From assembly GCF_006542275.1 (NCBI RefSeq), contig NZ_CP041217.1:5024501-5088500 (forward strand): a DNA stretch of 64,000 nt. Direction: 5' to 3'. The notes below the pieces were generated by a model. That model was not told where the DNA came from. It did no database searches and worked only from the letters and a program-made list of their open reading frames with translations. Made by a program: the position numbers and the translations under genes. Source of the DNA: Saccharibacillus brassicae (GTDB lineage Bacteria; Bacillota; Bacilli; Paenibacillales; Paenibacillaceae). Numbering within the stretch: position 1 is the first letter of the stretch; each line of letters starts with the position of its first letter. Positions 35,062 through 43,560 of this stretch are shown here, piece by piece.

Positions 35062-38000
35062 GATGAAGTCTCCTCCCGTTCAAAAGAAATACGGCGCAGC
35101 GCAAGCAGTTCGTCTTCTTGCGGATCAAGGTCGGTCAGCACGTAGAAATACGATCCGGCGAAGCTGCGCGCGCCTTCGCGTCCGTCGAAGCGGTCGTCGT
35201 AAGCGATACCGGCCAGTTCGTTCAGCAGCACGGCATACTGGCGCAGAGGGCCTTCAACGCCCGGAACGACGATCAGCCGTTCTTCGCGCTCGGCGGAGAA
35301 CAGGCGCAGCACGCCTTCGAACTCCAGGTCGATATCGTATTTGCCCGTTTTGTACACGATCGGTTCGCCGCGGGAATCCCGCACTTCGAACCGTCCGTCT
35401 GTCAGGTCGGCCGAGCTGGAGAAGAACGCGCCTTTGTTCAGGAAAGCGTTGACGATCGGCAGGCCGCTGTGCTGCTCGACTTCGGTCGTATAGGCCATAA
35501 CCGGCGAACCGGGACGCAGCAGGAAATATTGGTGGTACGACAGTCCTTTGAGCGTTTCGCTGCGCTCGATACGTACCGTCAGCTTGAGCCCCGACCAGAC
35601 GCTGCCGAAGTTGTCCGTCAATTCGGCGAAGTCCGCTTCGATCGTCTCTTCGAGCACCGAGCGATCCGTCATGCCGTCCGGTACGCTTGCGATTCCGCCG
35701 AACCACGGGTTCCAGAACGATTTCGGCCCGGCCTGCGGGAAAGAAGAATCCAGCCATTCGCGTCCGTGATACCGCAGCGAATACAGCGCCGGCCCGAAAG
35801 ACGGCGATACGCGCAGCGTCACGATGCCGTTGCTGGCTTCGAATACGTCCAGTCCCTGATCGGTCACTTTACTCGTGCGTACCGGCGCCGCGTCGTCCGC
35901 GGCGGGGAAGACCAATTGGCGGCGGCGCAGCGAGAACGCGCCCATATCGAAATCGAAGGCGACGATATCCGCTTCCGGACGTTCCGCCAGCTCGATCTGC
36001 CGCGAGACTCGGCGCTGTTCGAGATCGGGGTCCGCATGCAGTTCGTCCGCCGCGATCGACCCCCGATCGGAAGACAGCCGCAGCGTGCCGTTCAGATTTA
36101 CTTCCTTGCGTTCAAGCAGCTCGGCTTCGAAGACGCCCGGCAGGAACGGATTGCCTCCGTGCAGCGAAGCTTCGAGATGCTCGCTTTTGCGAGGCGGCGC
36201 ATGCGCCGCGCGCGTTGCGGCGGACGGCGGCCAGGCCTGATACGGCATCAGGCCGCCGCTTTCCAGCGCATGGGCGCGCAGGTTGCGCCAGTCCGCGAAC
36301 GTGTTCACGAACACGCGCAGCGGAGCGGTTCGAATCGTTTCGCCGGGCGCAAGTGCCCCGACCGGCTGTTCGAACGCGTACTGCCAGCGGTCGCGCACCG
36401 GCCGCAGCTCCTGCGGCCAGACCAGTCCGCAGGTCGACGTCGGCCAGCGGAAGAAGATCCAGTTCTCGGTGAGCTTCTCCGGCTTCCAATACTCTTTGAG
36501 CAGCGCGTCCGCGCCGGTACCGAGATCGACGAACGTGCCGTCGTAAGGCAGCACCGCTTCCCGGAACGGGACCGGCAGCGCAAGCTTGAGCTTCAGATCG
36601 TGCGGCAGCGGTTGTTCGCCGACGCTTGCTACGCGGTGCGACACCTGCAGGGCGCCGCCCGGAGCCAATACGGCGATCAGCGTCAGGCGCAGGCCGGACG
36701 GCTCCTGCCATTCGTAGTCGGCTTCGAGCGCGATGTCTTCGCCGCGCCGCTCGAACCGGACGTCGGACGGCTTATGCTCGACGAAGCGGTCGCTGTACGG
36801 AGGACCGAGCTTCGGCAGATTGAACGAGAACGGCGCTCCCTGCTGCCCGGCGGTCCGCAGGCTGAGCCGGTTGTCCGATTTGTGCAGGTGCATCGTGACG
36901 GGGCCGCTGCCCGCGATCCATTCGCGCGGCGTCTCGCCGTGGAAGATGCCGAAGGGTCCGGGGAACGCCGCTTCCAGCTCGCCGCGGACCTCGAAGCGTT
37001 CGCCGCCGGATAACACCGCGATCCGCACGTCCGAAGCCGCGATTCCAGGTTGATGCACGAGCGCATGCAGCTTCGCTGTAGCCCGCCCGCCCGCGGGCAG
37101 GTTCAGCCGCAGCGAGGATGGACGGAACGAGACGTCGCCGGATTCCGGCAGGAACACTTCGATCTCGGCGTCTTCCGCGAAGCGGCTCTCGAAGCCGATC
37201 TGCAGCTCGTTTTCGCTGCCCGGATCGACGAGCGCAGACGCGATCACCGTCGTCAGCTTGATCGGGAACACCGGCGCGACGCCGGTCTTGAACGAAGCCG
37301 AGCGGCCGTTGATCGTCACGTCCGCTTCGACGCCGGGATGCGTCCGCTGGGCGCTCGGTTCTTCGGGCCTTTCCTTCAGTTCGAACAGGCCCTGAATCTC
37401 GCGAAGACTTCCGGCTTCCGTCAGCTTGACCGATTCGTTCAGGCCGAACGATACGCCTTTGCCGTTCTTGCCGACGATCTGTACATCGAGCGGAGCTCCG
37501 CTTTTGTTCACGATCCGGTACGTGACCGGATAGCTGCGCCCGAACGGCAGTCGATGCCGCTCGATCACCGTCTCGATCGCGTAGTCGTCCGTCTCGATCC
37601 GGCGCAGGCCGCGTCCGGTACGCTCGAACTGCATGCTCAGGCTGCGCCCGTCTTTTTCCCAGAGGTAAGTGAAAAAGTCGAACCCGTTCTCCCGGTCGCC
37701 GTCGGGATACACCGACAGGTCGCGCTTGCCGTCCGCGTACCAGTCCGCCGTCTCGAAGAACGGGGCGACCGCGTCCGTATTCAGCACGCTCGGGATAAAG
37801 TTCATCAAATGCGTCGTATCGTCGCGTTTTTCCCAGAAAAATCCGCACTTTTTGTACGCCGGCACGGCTTTGGTATTGCCCGCCCACGTGTACAGGTCCA
37901 GCCGCGGCCAGCCCATCTCGATCGTGCGGCGGACCGCGTTGAGCACAAGCGCTTTGCCGACTTTTTGCCCATGGTAATCCGGCCGCACGTTAAGCAGCGG

Positions 38001-38252
38001 GATATACAGGGCGCCTTCGTCTTCCTGATAATAGGAAAAGCTGCAGAAGCCGGCGACGACGTCGCCGTCGAGCGCGAGGAACGTCTGCATATCGGTACTG
38101 CGTTCCTGCTTCGTCCGCGTTTCTTCTTCCGTATGTACGTAGCTGTCGCCGCCCCAGCTCTCGCTGCTGCGGTTCCACATCTCGGCCAGCGAAGCGGCAT
38201 GTTTCGGTTCGTATTCGACGATCCGGATGCGGGTTGTTTCATTCTGGCTCAT
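35058..38252 (-). CDS. GNAT acetyltransferase fused to a giant beta-rich domain
   Basis: A 1064-residue protein. Residues ~8-155 are a GNAT domain with the acyl-CoA loop VRPDYHGQKVGKALVLNAV. The remaining ~900 residues are predicted mostly beta-strand with no catalytic motif I can name. The last ~270 (ASNGIVTLRVSPSFGPALYS, then KSFWNPWFGGIASVPDGM and LRPGSPVMAYTTEVEQHSG) resemble the galactose-mutarotase-like or glycoside-hydrolase C-terminal beta-sandwich; this is a weak inference. No signal peptide is present, so it is cytoplasmic. AAGGAGG precedes the ATG. It is the first gene of a two-gene operon with the amidohydrolase. Confidence 0.8.
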   Translation of the reverse strand: MSQNETTRIRIVEYEPKHAASLAEMWNRSSESWGGDSYVHTEEETRTKQERSTDMQTFLALDGDVVAGFCSFSYYQEDEGALYIPLLNVRPDYHGQKVGKALVLNAVRRTIEMGWPRLDLYTWAGNTKAVPAYKKCGFFWEKRDDTTHLMNFIPSVLNTDAVAPFFETADWYADGKRDLSVYPDGDRENGFDFFTYLWEKDGRSLSMQFERTGRGLRRIETDDYAIETVIERHRLPFGRSYPVTYRIVNKSGAPLDVQIVGKNGKGVSFGLNESVKLTEAGSLREIQGLFELKERPEEPSAQRTHPGVEADVTINGRSASFKTGVAPVFPIKLTTVIASALVDPGSENELQIGFESRFAEDAEIEVFLPESGDVSFRPSSLRLNLPAGGRATAKLHALVHQPGIAASDVRIAVLSGGERFEVRGELEAAFPGPFGIFHGETPREWIAGSGPVTMHLHKSDNRLSLRTAGQQGAPFSFNLPKLGPPYSDRFVEHKPSDVRFERRGEDIALEADYEWQEPSGLRLTLIAVLAPGGALQVSHRVASVGEQPLPHDLKLKLALPVPFREAVLPYDGTFVDLGTGADALLKEYWKPEKLTENWIFFRWPTSTCGLVWPQELRPVRDRWQYAFEQPVGALAPGETIRTAPLRVFVNTFADWRNLRAHALESGGLMPYQAWPPSAATRAAHAPPRKSEHLEASLHGGNPFLPGVFEAELLERKEVNLNGTLRLSSDRGSIAADELHADPDLEQRRVSRQIELAERPEADIVAFDFDMGAFSLRRRQLVFPAADDAAPVRTSKVTDQGLDVFEASNGIVTLRVSPSFGPALYSLRYHGREWLDSSFPQAGPKSFWNPWFGGIASVPDGMTDRSVLEETIEADFAELTDNFGSVWSGLKLTVRIERSETLKGLSYHQYFLLRPGSPVMAYTTEVEQHSGLPIVNAFLNKGAFFSSSADLTDGRFEVRDSRGEPIVYKTGKYDIDLEFEGVLRLFSAEREERLIVVPGVEGPLRQYAVLLNELAGIAYDDRFDGREGARSFAGSYFYVLTDLDPQEDELLALRRISFEREETSS

Positions 38253-38449
38253 AGTGGGCCTCCTTGCCTGGCTTGCTTTGGAATGTATGACACTCCACCA
38301 GTATAAACGGGAACTGGATGCAATTCCAGAAAGAGCCGATTGTGATCGGGCGAATATCCGTTTACCGCTTACTTTCTGCGGGTATGAGTGACTAGGAAGA
38401 AATGGCGCAGGGAGCTGCGCACTCTACACAGCGGAAAGGATGGATGTCA

Positions 38450-39736
38450 ATGGAATATCGCAACAACGGACCGGAAGGCGGCGGCAATCGCCGCAGGGGA
38501 GGAAGCCGCTGGGGGTATCTGCTGTCGAGCCTGGTCGGGCTCGTGATCGGGGCGCTGCTCGTGACGCTGATTCTGCCGCGCACGGGACTGCTCGACCGCG
38601 CCACGTCGGCGCAGCCGGAAGCGCAAACGGCGGCGCAGCCGGTGTCCAATCCGGCCGAGACGCCGGAGACGACGGAGACGACCAATACGGCCGAGACGCC
38701 TGCGGCGGAGCCGACTTCCCTGACGCTCACGGAAGGCACGGACGTGCCGGGCGTCGTGGAGCGTATCGGCGGAGCCGTCGTCGGAATCACCAATATTCAG
38801 AGCCGCGGCGGCAGCGGAATGTTCGGCATGCAGGAAGACGCGAGCGGCGTGCCGGTCGGCACCGGTTCGGGCGTCATCTATAAGAAGGAAGGCGATCTCG
38901 CCTACATCGTCACGAACAATCACGTCGTAACGGGTTCCAACCAGCTCGAAGTGACGCTTGCCGACGGCACGGACGTTGAAGGCACGCTGGTCGGCACCGA
39001 TATCTGGACCGACTTGGCCGTCGTGACGATGGACGCTTCGGCGGCGGATACGGTCGTCGAATTCGGCGACTCGTCGGCGCTCAGAGCCGGCCAGCCGGTC
39101 ATCGCGATCGGCAATCCGCTCGGCCTCGAATTTGCCGGTTCGGTCACGACCGGCGTCGTGTCGGGCCTCGAACGCATCGTGCCGGTCGACGTGAACGAAG
39201 ACGGGCAGCCGGACTTCCAGTCGGAAGCGATCCAGACGGATGCGGCGATCAATCCCGGCAACAGCGGCGGAGCGCTGCTGGATGCAACAGGCAAGCTGAT
39301 CGGTATCAACTCCGCCAAGATCAGCACGGAGACGGTGGAAGGGATCGGTCTGGCGATTCCGATCGATATCGCGGTGCCGATCATCGAGCAGCTGGAAGCA
39401 AACGGCGAAGTGCAGCGGCCGACGATGGGCGTGACGACGGTCGATCTGGCTTCGATTCCGTCGGCGTATTACGAGACCGAGATCGGGCTGCCGGCGGACG
39501 TCACGACCGGAGCGGTCGTGCAGCGCGTGCTGCCGAACTCGGCCGCTTCGCAGGCGGGACTGCGCCCGCTCGACGTCATTACGCAGGTCGACGGGCAGCC
39601 GGTCGAAAATTCCGGCGACCTGCGCCAGCATCTGTTTACGGAAAAGCGGGTCGGCGACCAGATGGAAGTGACGTTCTACCGGGACGGACAGCAGCAGCAG
39701 GTGACGCTGTCGCTCACGGACAATTTGCGAATCTGA
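38450..39736 (+). CDS. HtrA/DegP-like serine protease
   Basis: A 428-residue membrane-anchored trypsin-like protease of the Bacillus HtrA group, which degrades or handles misfolded proteins outside the cell. Order: short cytoplasmic Gly/Arg-rich tail, one membrane segment (~22-43), Pro/Thr/Glu-rich linker, protease domain with the catalytic triad H158 (TNNHVV), D188 (WTDLAVV) and S272 (NPGNSGGALL), and a C-terminal PDZ domain (~325-420). ATG 38450 has GGAAAGGA 10 nt upstream; ATG 38444 is an alternative. A terminator follows. Which paralogue (HtrA, HtrB, HtrC) cannot be told. Confidence 0.9.
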   Translation: MEYRNNGPEGGGNRRRGGSRWGYLLSSLVGLVIGALLVTLILPRTGLLDRATSAQPEAQTAAQPVSNPAETPETTETTNTAETPAAEPTSLTLTEGTDVPGVVERIGGAVVGITNIQSRGGSGMFGMQEDASGVPVGTGSGVIYKKEGDLAYIVTNNHVVTGSNQLEVTLADGTDVEGTLVGTDIWTDLAVVTMDASAADTVVEFGDSSALRAGQPVIAIGNPLGLEFAGSVTTGVVSGLERIVPVDVNEDGQPDFQSEAIQTDAAINPGNSGGALLDATGKLIGINSAKISTETVEGIGLAIPIDIAVPIIEQLEANGEVQRPTMGVTTVDLASIPSAYYETEIGLPADVTTGAVVQRVLPNSAASQAGLRPLDVITQVDGQPVENSGDLRQHLFTEKRVGDQMEVTFYRDGQQQQVTLSLTDNLRI

Positions 39737-39742
39737 ACGGGG

Positions 39743-39777
39743 GAAGCCGCGCATTCGCGCGGTTTCTTCTTTTTTTG
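39743..39777 (+). terminator. rho-independent terminator after the HtrA-like gene
   Basis: GAAGCCGCGC pairs with GCGCGGTTTC (one G-U) around ATTC, then TTCTTTTTTT. Confidence 0.88.
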
Positions 39778-39877
39778 TCAAAAGAAAGCGTTTACCAAAA
39801 AGAGGACAAGGAGTAAACTGGAAGTATCACCTGTCCGAATTGTCATTTCATCCTCATACGGAAAGAGGGAGAATCCG

Positions 39878-40357
39878 ATGAAAGTACGGGATTTTATGAT
39901 CAAAGACGTGCATACCGTGAACGAGAACGCGAAAGTGTCCGACATTTTGCAGCTGTTCGTATCGAAGCGGATCAACGGCGCTCCGGTCGTCGACGAAGCG
40001 GGCCGGCTGATGGGCATGGTGAGCGACGGCGACATTTTGCGCTACATCAATCCGAGCCGCCAGACCGTCTACGATATGTTCAGCTACGTGTTCGTCCAAC
40101 AGCCGGAAGAACTCGAAGAAGCGCTGTCGTACAAGACCGGGACGCCGGCTCGTAAAATCATGAAGAAAAACGCGCAGTTCGTGTCGCCGGATCAGGATCT
40201 GGAAGAAGCGTTAGGCATTCTGGCCAAGCATCACTTCAAGAAGCTGCCGGTCGTCAACGCGGACAAGCAGGTCGTCGGCGTGATCAGCCGCGGCGACCTG
40301 CTCAAGCAGATCGCGACCCGGCTGAACGAACTGAACCGGGATACCGTCGGCAGCTGA
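39878..40357 (+). CDS. tandem CBS-domain protein
   Basis: A 159-residue cytoplasmic protein made of two CBS domains (~1-60 and ~88-150; VSDGDILRYI and VISRGDLLKQI). Such pairs bind adenosine nucleotides and act as energy or stress sensors; partners are unknown. AAAGAGGGAG lies before the ATG. Upstream, GTTTAC (39790-39795), 14 nt and GGAGTAA (39810-39816) resemble a sigma-B-type promoter, which would fit a stress protein but is only suggestive. Confidence 0.87.
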   Translation: MKVRDFMIKDVHTVNENAKVSDILQLFVSKRINGAPVVDEAGRLMGMVSDGDILRYINPSRQTVYDMFSYVFVQQPEELEEALSYKTGTPARKIMKKNAQFVSPDQDLEEALGILAKHHFKKLPVVNADKQVVGVISRGDLLKQIATRLNELNRDTVGS

Positions 40358-40410
40358 ACGTTCTTTTTTGCGGCCGGAACGAAGATGTTAACGAACCTAT
40401 GAACGAACAT

Positions 40411-40459
40411 GGCCCGTTCTTTTTCGTCCGCGCAGGCGGCGACACGGAACGGGCCTTTT
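40411..40459 (+). terminator. probable terminator after the CBS gene
   Basis: GGCCCGTTC (40411-40419) pairs with GAACGGGCC (40447-40455), with an inner GC-rich hairpin, then TTTT. The rest of 40358-40672 holds no gene that I can support. Confidence 0.65.
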
Positions 40460-40672
40460 GTCGTGCATAAAAAAGGATATAAAAGGAAAATCCAGCCGAA
40501 TCGTCTCTCGCCGCTGCCATTTACCCGGGACGGAAGGCTTGGAAACGAGCTTCGTTAACAGAGGTTTTACACTCCGTTGACGCTTGCTTGGTGTACGGGT
40601 GTTACGATAGACGCATAGAGATGCTCGAATCCAATTCCAGCCTCGATTCTACGGACATCAGGTGAACTTATA

Positions 40673-41611
40673 ATGAAATTCCCGCTTTTGGCGTCTGCCC
40701 TGACCTCGGCCTGCCGCGATCTTTCGGAGACCGTTCAAGCTTCGGTCCGGACATACGGCAAATCCAGAGAGCTGCACCGGATCGTTCAGGGCCGCAAGCT
40801 GTCGACTTTTTTCCAGCCTATTTTGAATTTGCAGGACGGGAGCTGTCTCGGTTACGAGGTGCTGAACCGTCCTCCGGTCTCGAATCGTTTTCCCGATACC
40901 GAAGCTTTCTACGACTACATCGGCCGCACCGACCGGGTGTTCGAATTCGAACGCTACTGCCGCGAGACTTCGTTCGAGCGGTTTGAAGCGGCGCGCCGGC
41001 GCCTTCGGCTGCCGGGCGAAGACTCGGACGAAGTCGTGTTCATCAACGTGCATCCGATGGTGCTGGCGGACGCGGCTTATCGCGCCGGCGAGACCGTGCG
41101 GCTTCTCCGAAGGCTCGGCCTGCCGCCCGAACGGGTCGTGTTCGAATTGACGGAGAAGCAGGCCGTCAGCGATTACGCGGAGTTCGAGCGCGTGCTGTCG
41201 AACTACCGCGCGCAGGGTTTCCGCATCGCGGTCGACGACGCCGGTTCCGGCTACAACAGCCTGCAGACCATCGTCAATCTCAAGCCGGAATTCATCAAGC
41301 TCGACAAGTCGCTTATTCGCGACCTGCACAAGCACGAAGACCGGCAGCGCATGGTCAAGCTGCTGCAGGAGTTTGCCGCGGGCTCGGGCACTTCGATTAT
41401 CGCCGAAGGGATCGAGAACCGCGCGGAAGCCGAGCTGCTGCGGCGGGAAGGGATCGAATACGGGCAGGGCTACGCGCTCGGACGGCCCGATCCGGACTTG
41501 AAGCCGGCCCGTTTTCCGCGCGAAGAGCGCGAAGAAGTGCCGGTCTGTCCCGATTCGATCAAGGCTGCCGTGCCGAAGCCCGATATAAAGCCCAGGGGCC
41601 GCTTCGCTTGA
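40673..41611 (+). CDS. EAL-domain c-di-GMP phosphodiesterase
   Basis: A 312-residue cytoplasmic EAL protein that should linearise c-di-GMP. The signature reads EVL in GYEVLNRP, keeping the catalytic glutamate. Other metal and substrate positions look intact: FINVHP, ELTEKQ, VDDAGSGYNS (DDFG variant), KLDKSLI, EGIE and GQGYALGRP. A ~50-residue polar tail ends the protein. AGGTG lies 9 nt before the ATG. The next gene, 45 bp on, encodes CBS-like plus GGDEF domains. Together they equal the domain set of fused EAL-CBS-GGDEF proteins known from proteobacteria. Confidence 0.88.
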   Translation: MKFPLLASALTSACRDLSETVQASVRTYGKSRELHRIVQGRKLSTFFQPILNLQDGSCLGYEVLNRPPVSNRFPDTEAFYDYIGRTDRVFEFERYCRETSFERFEAARRRLRLPGEDSDEVVFINVHPMVLADAAYRAGETVRLLRRLGLPPERVVFELTEKQAVSDYAEFERVLSNYRAQGFRIAVDDAGSGYNSLQTIVNLKPEFIKLDKSLIRDLHKHEDRQRMVKLLQEFAAGSGTSIIAEGIENRAEAELLRREGIEYGQGYALGRPDPDLKPARFPREEREEVPVCPDSIKAAVPKPDIKPRGRFA

Positions 41612-41656
41612 AGCCGTCCGTGGGCCGTTTGATGAAGGAGAGAGGAGGCGAAGCGG

Positions 41657-42622
41657 ATGCTTACAAAAATCGGGGAGATCACGGCAAGTATCCCGGTGGT
41701 CGGAGCCGGTACGAAGTGCGAAGCGGTCGATGAATGCTTCAAGCAGAATCCGAAGCTCGAAGGACTGGCGATCGTCCACCCGGACGGCACGAACTCGCTC
41801 ATGATGCGCGTCCAGTTCTACCAGCAGATCGCGACGCGCTACGGCTTCACGTTGTTCATGAACCGTCCGGTCGGCGTACTGTCGAATTCCTGTCCGCTGC
41901 TCGTGGACGAAGGAGAACTGATTACCGACGTCAGCATCCGCGCGATGAACCGGCCCGAAGAAGAGCTGTACGATCTCGTGCTGGTCAGCCGCGGCGGGAC
42001 GCTGCTCGGAGCGGTCAGCGTGCGTCTGCTGCTGCTATCGGTCGCCGACGTGCGCACGCAGATCGCAACGTTTATGAACCCGCTCACCGGGCTGCCCGGC
42101 AACCGGATCATCGAAGACCGGCTGCAGCAGACGCTCGGCCTCGAATCGTTCAGCGTGCTGTATATCGATCTCGATCAGTTCAAATCGTACAACGACGGCT
42201 ACGGCTTCAAGCAGGGTGATCTGCTGCTTCAGGCGACCGCCAATCTGCTCAGTGAAGTGTTTGCGCAGCCGGACAGCTTTTTCGGGCATATCGGCGGGGA
42301 CGATTATATCGCGATTCTGCACCATCATCATTACGAAGACGCCTGCAGCCGGGCGATCGACGAGTTCGAACGGCTGAAGCGGGACTTTTACCGAAGCGAA
42401 GATCTGCTGCGCGGCTCGATCACGGGCGAGAACCGCTTCGGCAGCCGCGGCCTGATCCCGCTCGTGTCGCTCTCGATCGCCGTGGTCACGAACCGCAGGC
42501 GGACGTACGACAGCATCGAAGAGATCGTGGAAGAATCGGCCCGGATCAAGAAACGGTGCAAAGCGGTACAGGGCAGTATCGTGTTCGCGGACGGCCAGAC
42601 GGCCGCCTGTTCGGGTTCGTGA
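41657..42622 (+). CDS. CBS-like/GGDEF protein, partner of the EAL protein
   Basis: A 321-residue protein with an N-terminal CBS-pair-like region (~5-135; LEGLAIVHPDG, LVLVSRGGTLLGAVSV) and a C-terminal GGDEF-type domain (~145-310; NPLTGLPGNRIIEDRL, LYIDLDQFKSYNDGYGF). The active motif is HIGGDDY rather than GGDEF, so cyclase activity is uncertain; the domain may instead bind GTP and regulate the EAL partner. GGAGAGAGGAGG lies before the ATG. It is co-transcribed with the EAL gene upstream. Confidence 0.85.
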   Translation: MLTKIGEITASIPVVGAGTKCEAVDECFKQNPKLEGLAIVHPDGTNSLMMRVQFYQQIATRYGFTLFMNRPVGVLSNSCPLLVDEGELITDVSIRAMNRPEEELYDLVLVSRGGTLLGAVSVRLLLLSVADVRTQIATFMNPLTGLPGNRIIEDRLQQTLGLESFSVLYIDLDQFKSYNDGYGFKQGDLLLQATANLLSEVFAQPDSFFGHIGGDDYIAILHHHHYEDACSRAIDEFERLKRDFYRSEDLLRGSITGENRFGSRGLIPLVSLSIAVVTNRRRTYDSIEEIVEESARIKKRCKAVQGSIVFADGQTAACSGS

Positions 42623-42843
42623 GATCCCGCTGCCTGCGCAGATCATGACGATCGCTGCCCGGCAAATATTGCATGGCAAATAGGGCATGGCAAATCGGCG
42701 GACCCGGACAGGGTCGGCTTTTTGTCGTTTCCGGCGCGGCGCATTTCTTTGGAATTTCTTTCGTTTTTCCCGAGGGAGTCGTTAAGGAACGTTTTTTATG
42801 CTAAAAGCGTTCATAAGAAAAAGAGCAAAAAGAAGGAGAACTT

Positions 42844-43560
42844 ATGACGTACCGGATTCTGGTCGTGGAAGACGACAAAGAAATATTGGAAGGGATCTCG
42901 ATTTATTTGCGCAATCAGGGTTACGAGGTGCTTCAGGCGGCGGACGGCGTGGAAGGGCTGGCCCGGATCGAAGCGGCGGAAGAGGTGCATCTGGCGATCG
43001 TCGACGTGATGATGCCGCGGATGGACGGAATCTCGATGACGATGAAGCTGCGCGAGAAGCACGACTTCCCGGTTATTTTTCTCAGCGCCAAATCGGAAGA
43101 GATCGACAAAATCGCGGGGCTGAACATCGGGGGGGACGATTATATCGCCAAGCCGTTCGCTCCGATGGAACTGCTGGCGCGCATCCATTCGCAGCTGCGG
43201 CGCTACGCGCGTTATTTGGCTCTGTTGTCCGGCGGCGCAGGCGCGGAAGCGGGGAAAAGTACCCGGCACGCGGTCGGAGGGCTGGAGCTGGACGAAGAGA
43301 CGGTGGACGTCGGCGTGGACGGCGTACCGGTGCGCCTGACGCCGCTTGAATTCAAAATTTTGGCGCTGCTGATCCGGCATCCGGGGCGCGTGTTTCCAGC
43401 GGATGAAATCTACGAACGGATCTGGAACGACCGCGCCGTCTCGACGGATACGATCATGGTCCATATCCGCAACATCCGTGAGAAGATCGAGATCAATCCC
43501 AAACAGCCGAAATATTTAAAAGTCGTATGGGGGGTCGGGTATAAAATTGAAAAACAATGA
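42844..43560 (+). CDS. OmpR/PhoB-family response regulator
   Basis: A 238-residue response regulator: receiver domain (~1-120) with phosphoacceptor D54 (AIVDVMMPRMDG) and K104-region KPF, then a winged-helix DNA-binding domain (~140-236; RLTPLEFKILALLIRHPGRV, YLKVVWGVGYKI). GAAGGAGA sits 5 nt before the ATG. Its last 14 nt overlap the kinase gene. Target genes are unknown; the receiver resembles the VanR/YcbL-like group, which often senses cell-wall-active compounds, but this is inference. Confidence 0.9.
   Translation: MTYRILVVEDDKEILEGISIYLRNQGYEVLQAADGVEGLARIEAAEEVHLAIVDVMMPRMDGISMTMKLREKHDFPVIFLSAKSEEIDKIAGLNIGGDDYIAKPFAPMELLARIHSQLRRYARYLALLSGGAGAEAGKSTRHAVGGLELDEETVDVGVDGVPVRLTPLEFKILALLIRHPGRVFPADEIYERIWNDRAVSTDTIMVHIRNIREKIEINPKQPKYLKVVWGVGYKIEKQ

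Noticed and set aside
42699-42727. Possible terminator after the CBS-GGDEF gene
   Set aside because: Stem of about five pairs with a mismatch; too weak to call.
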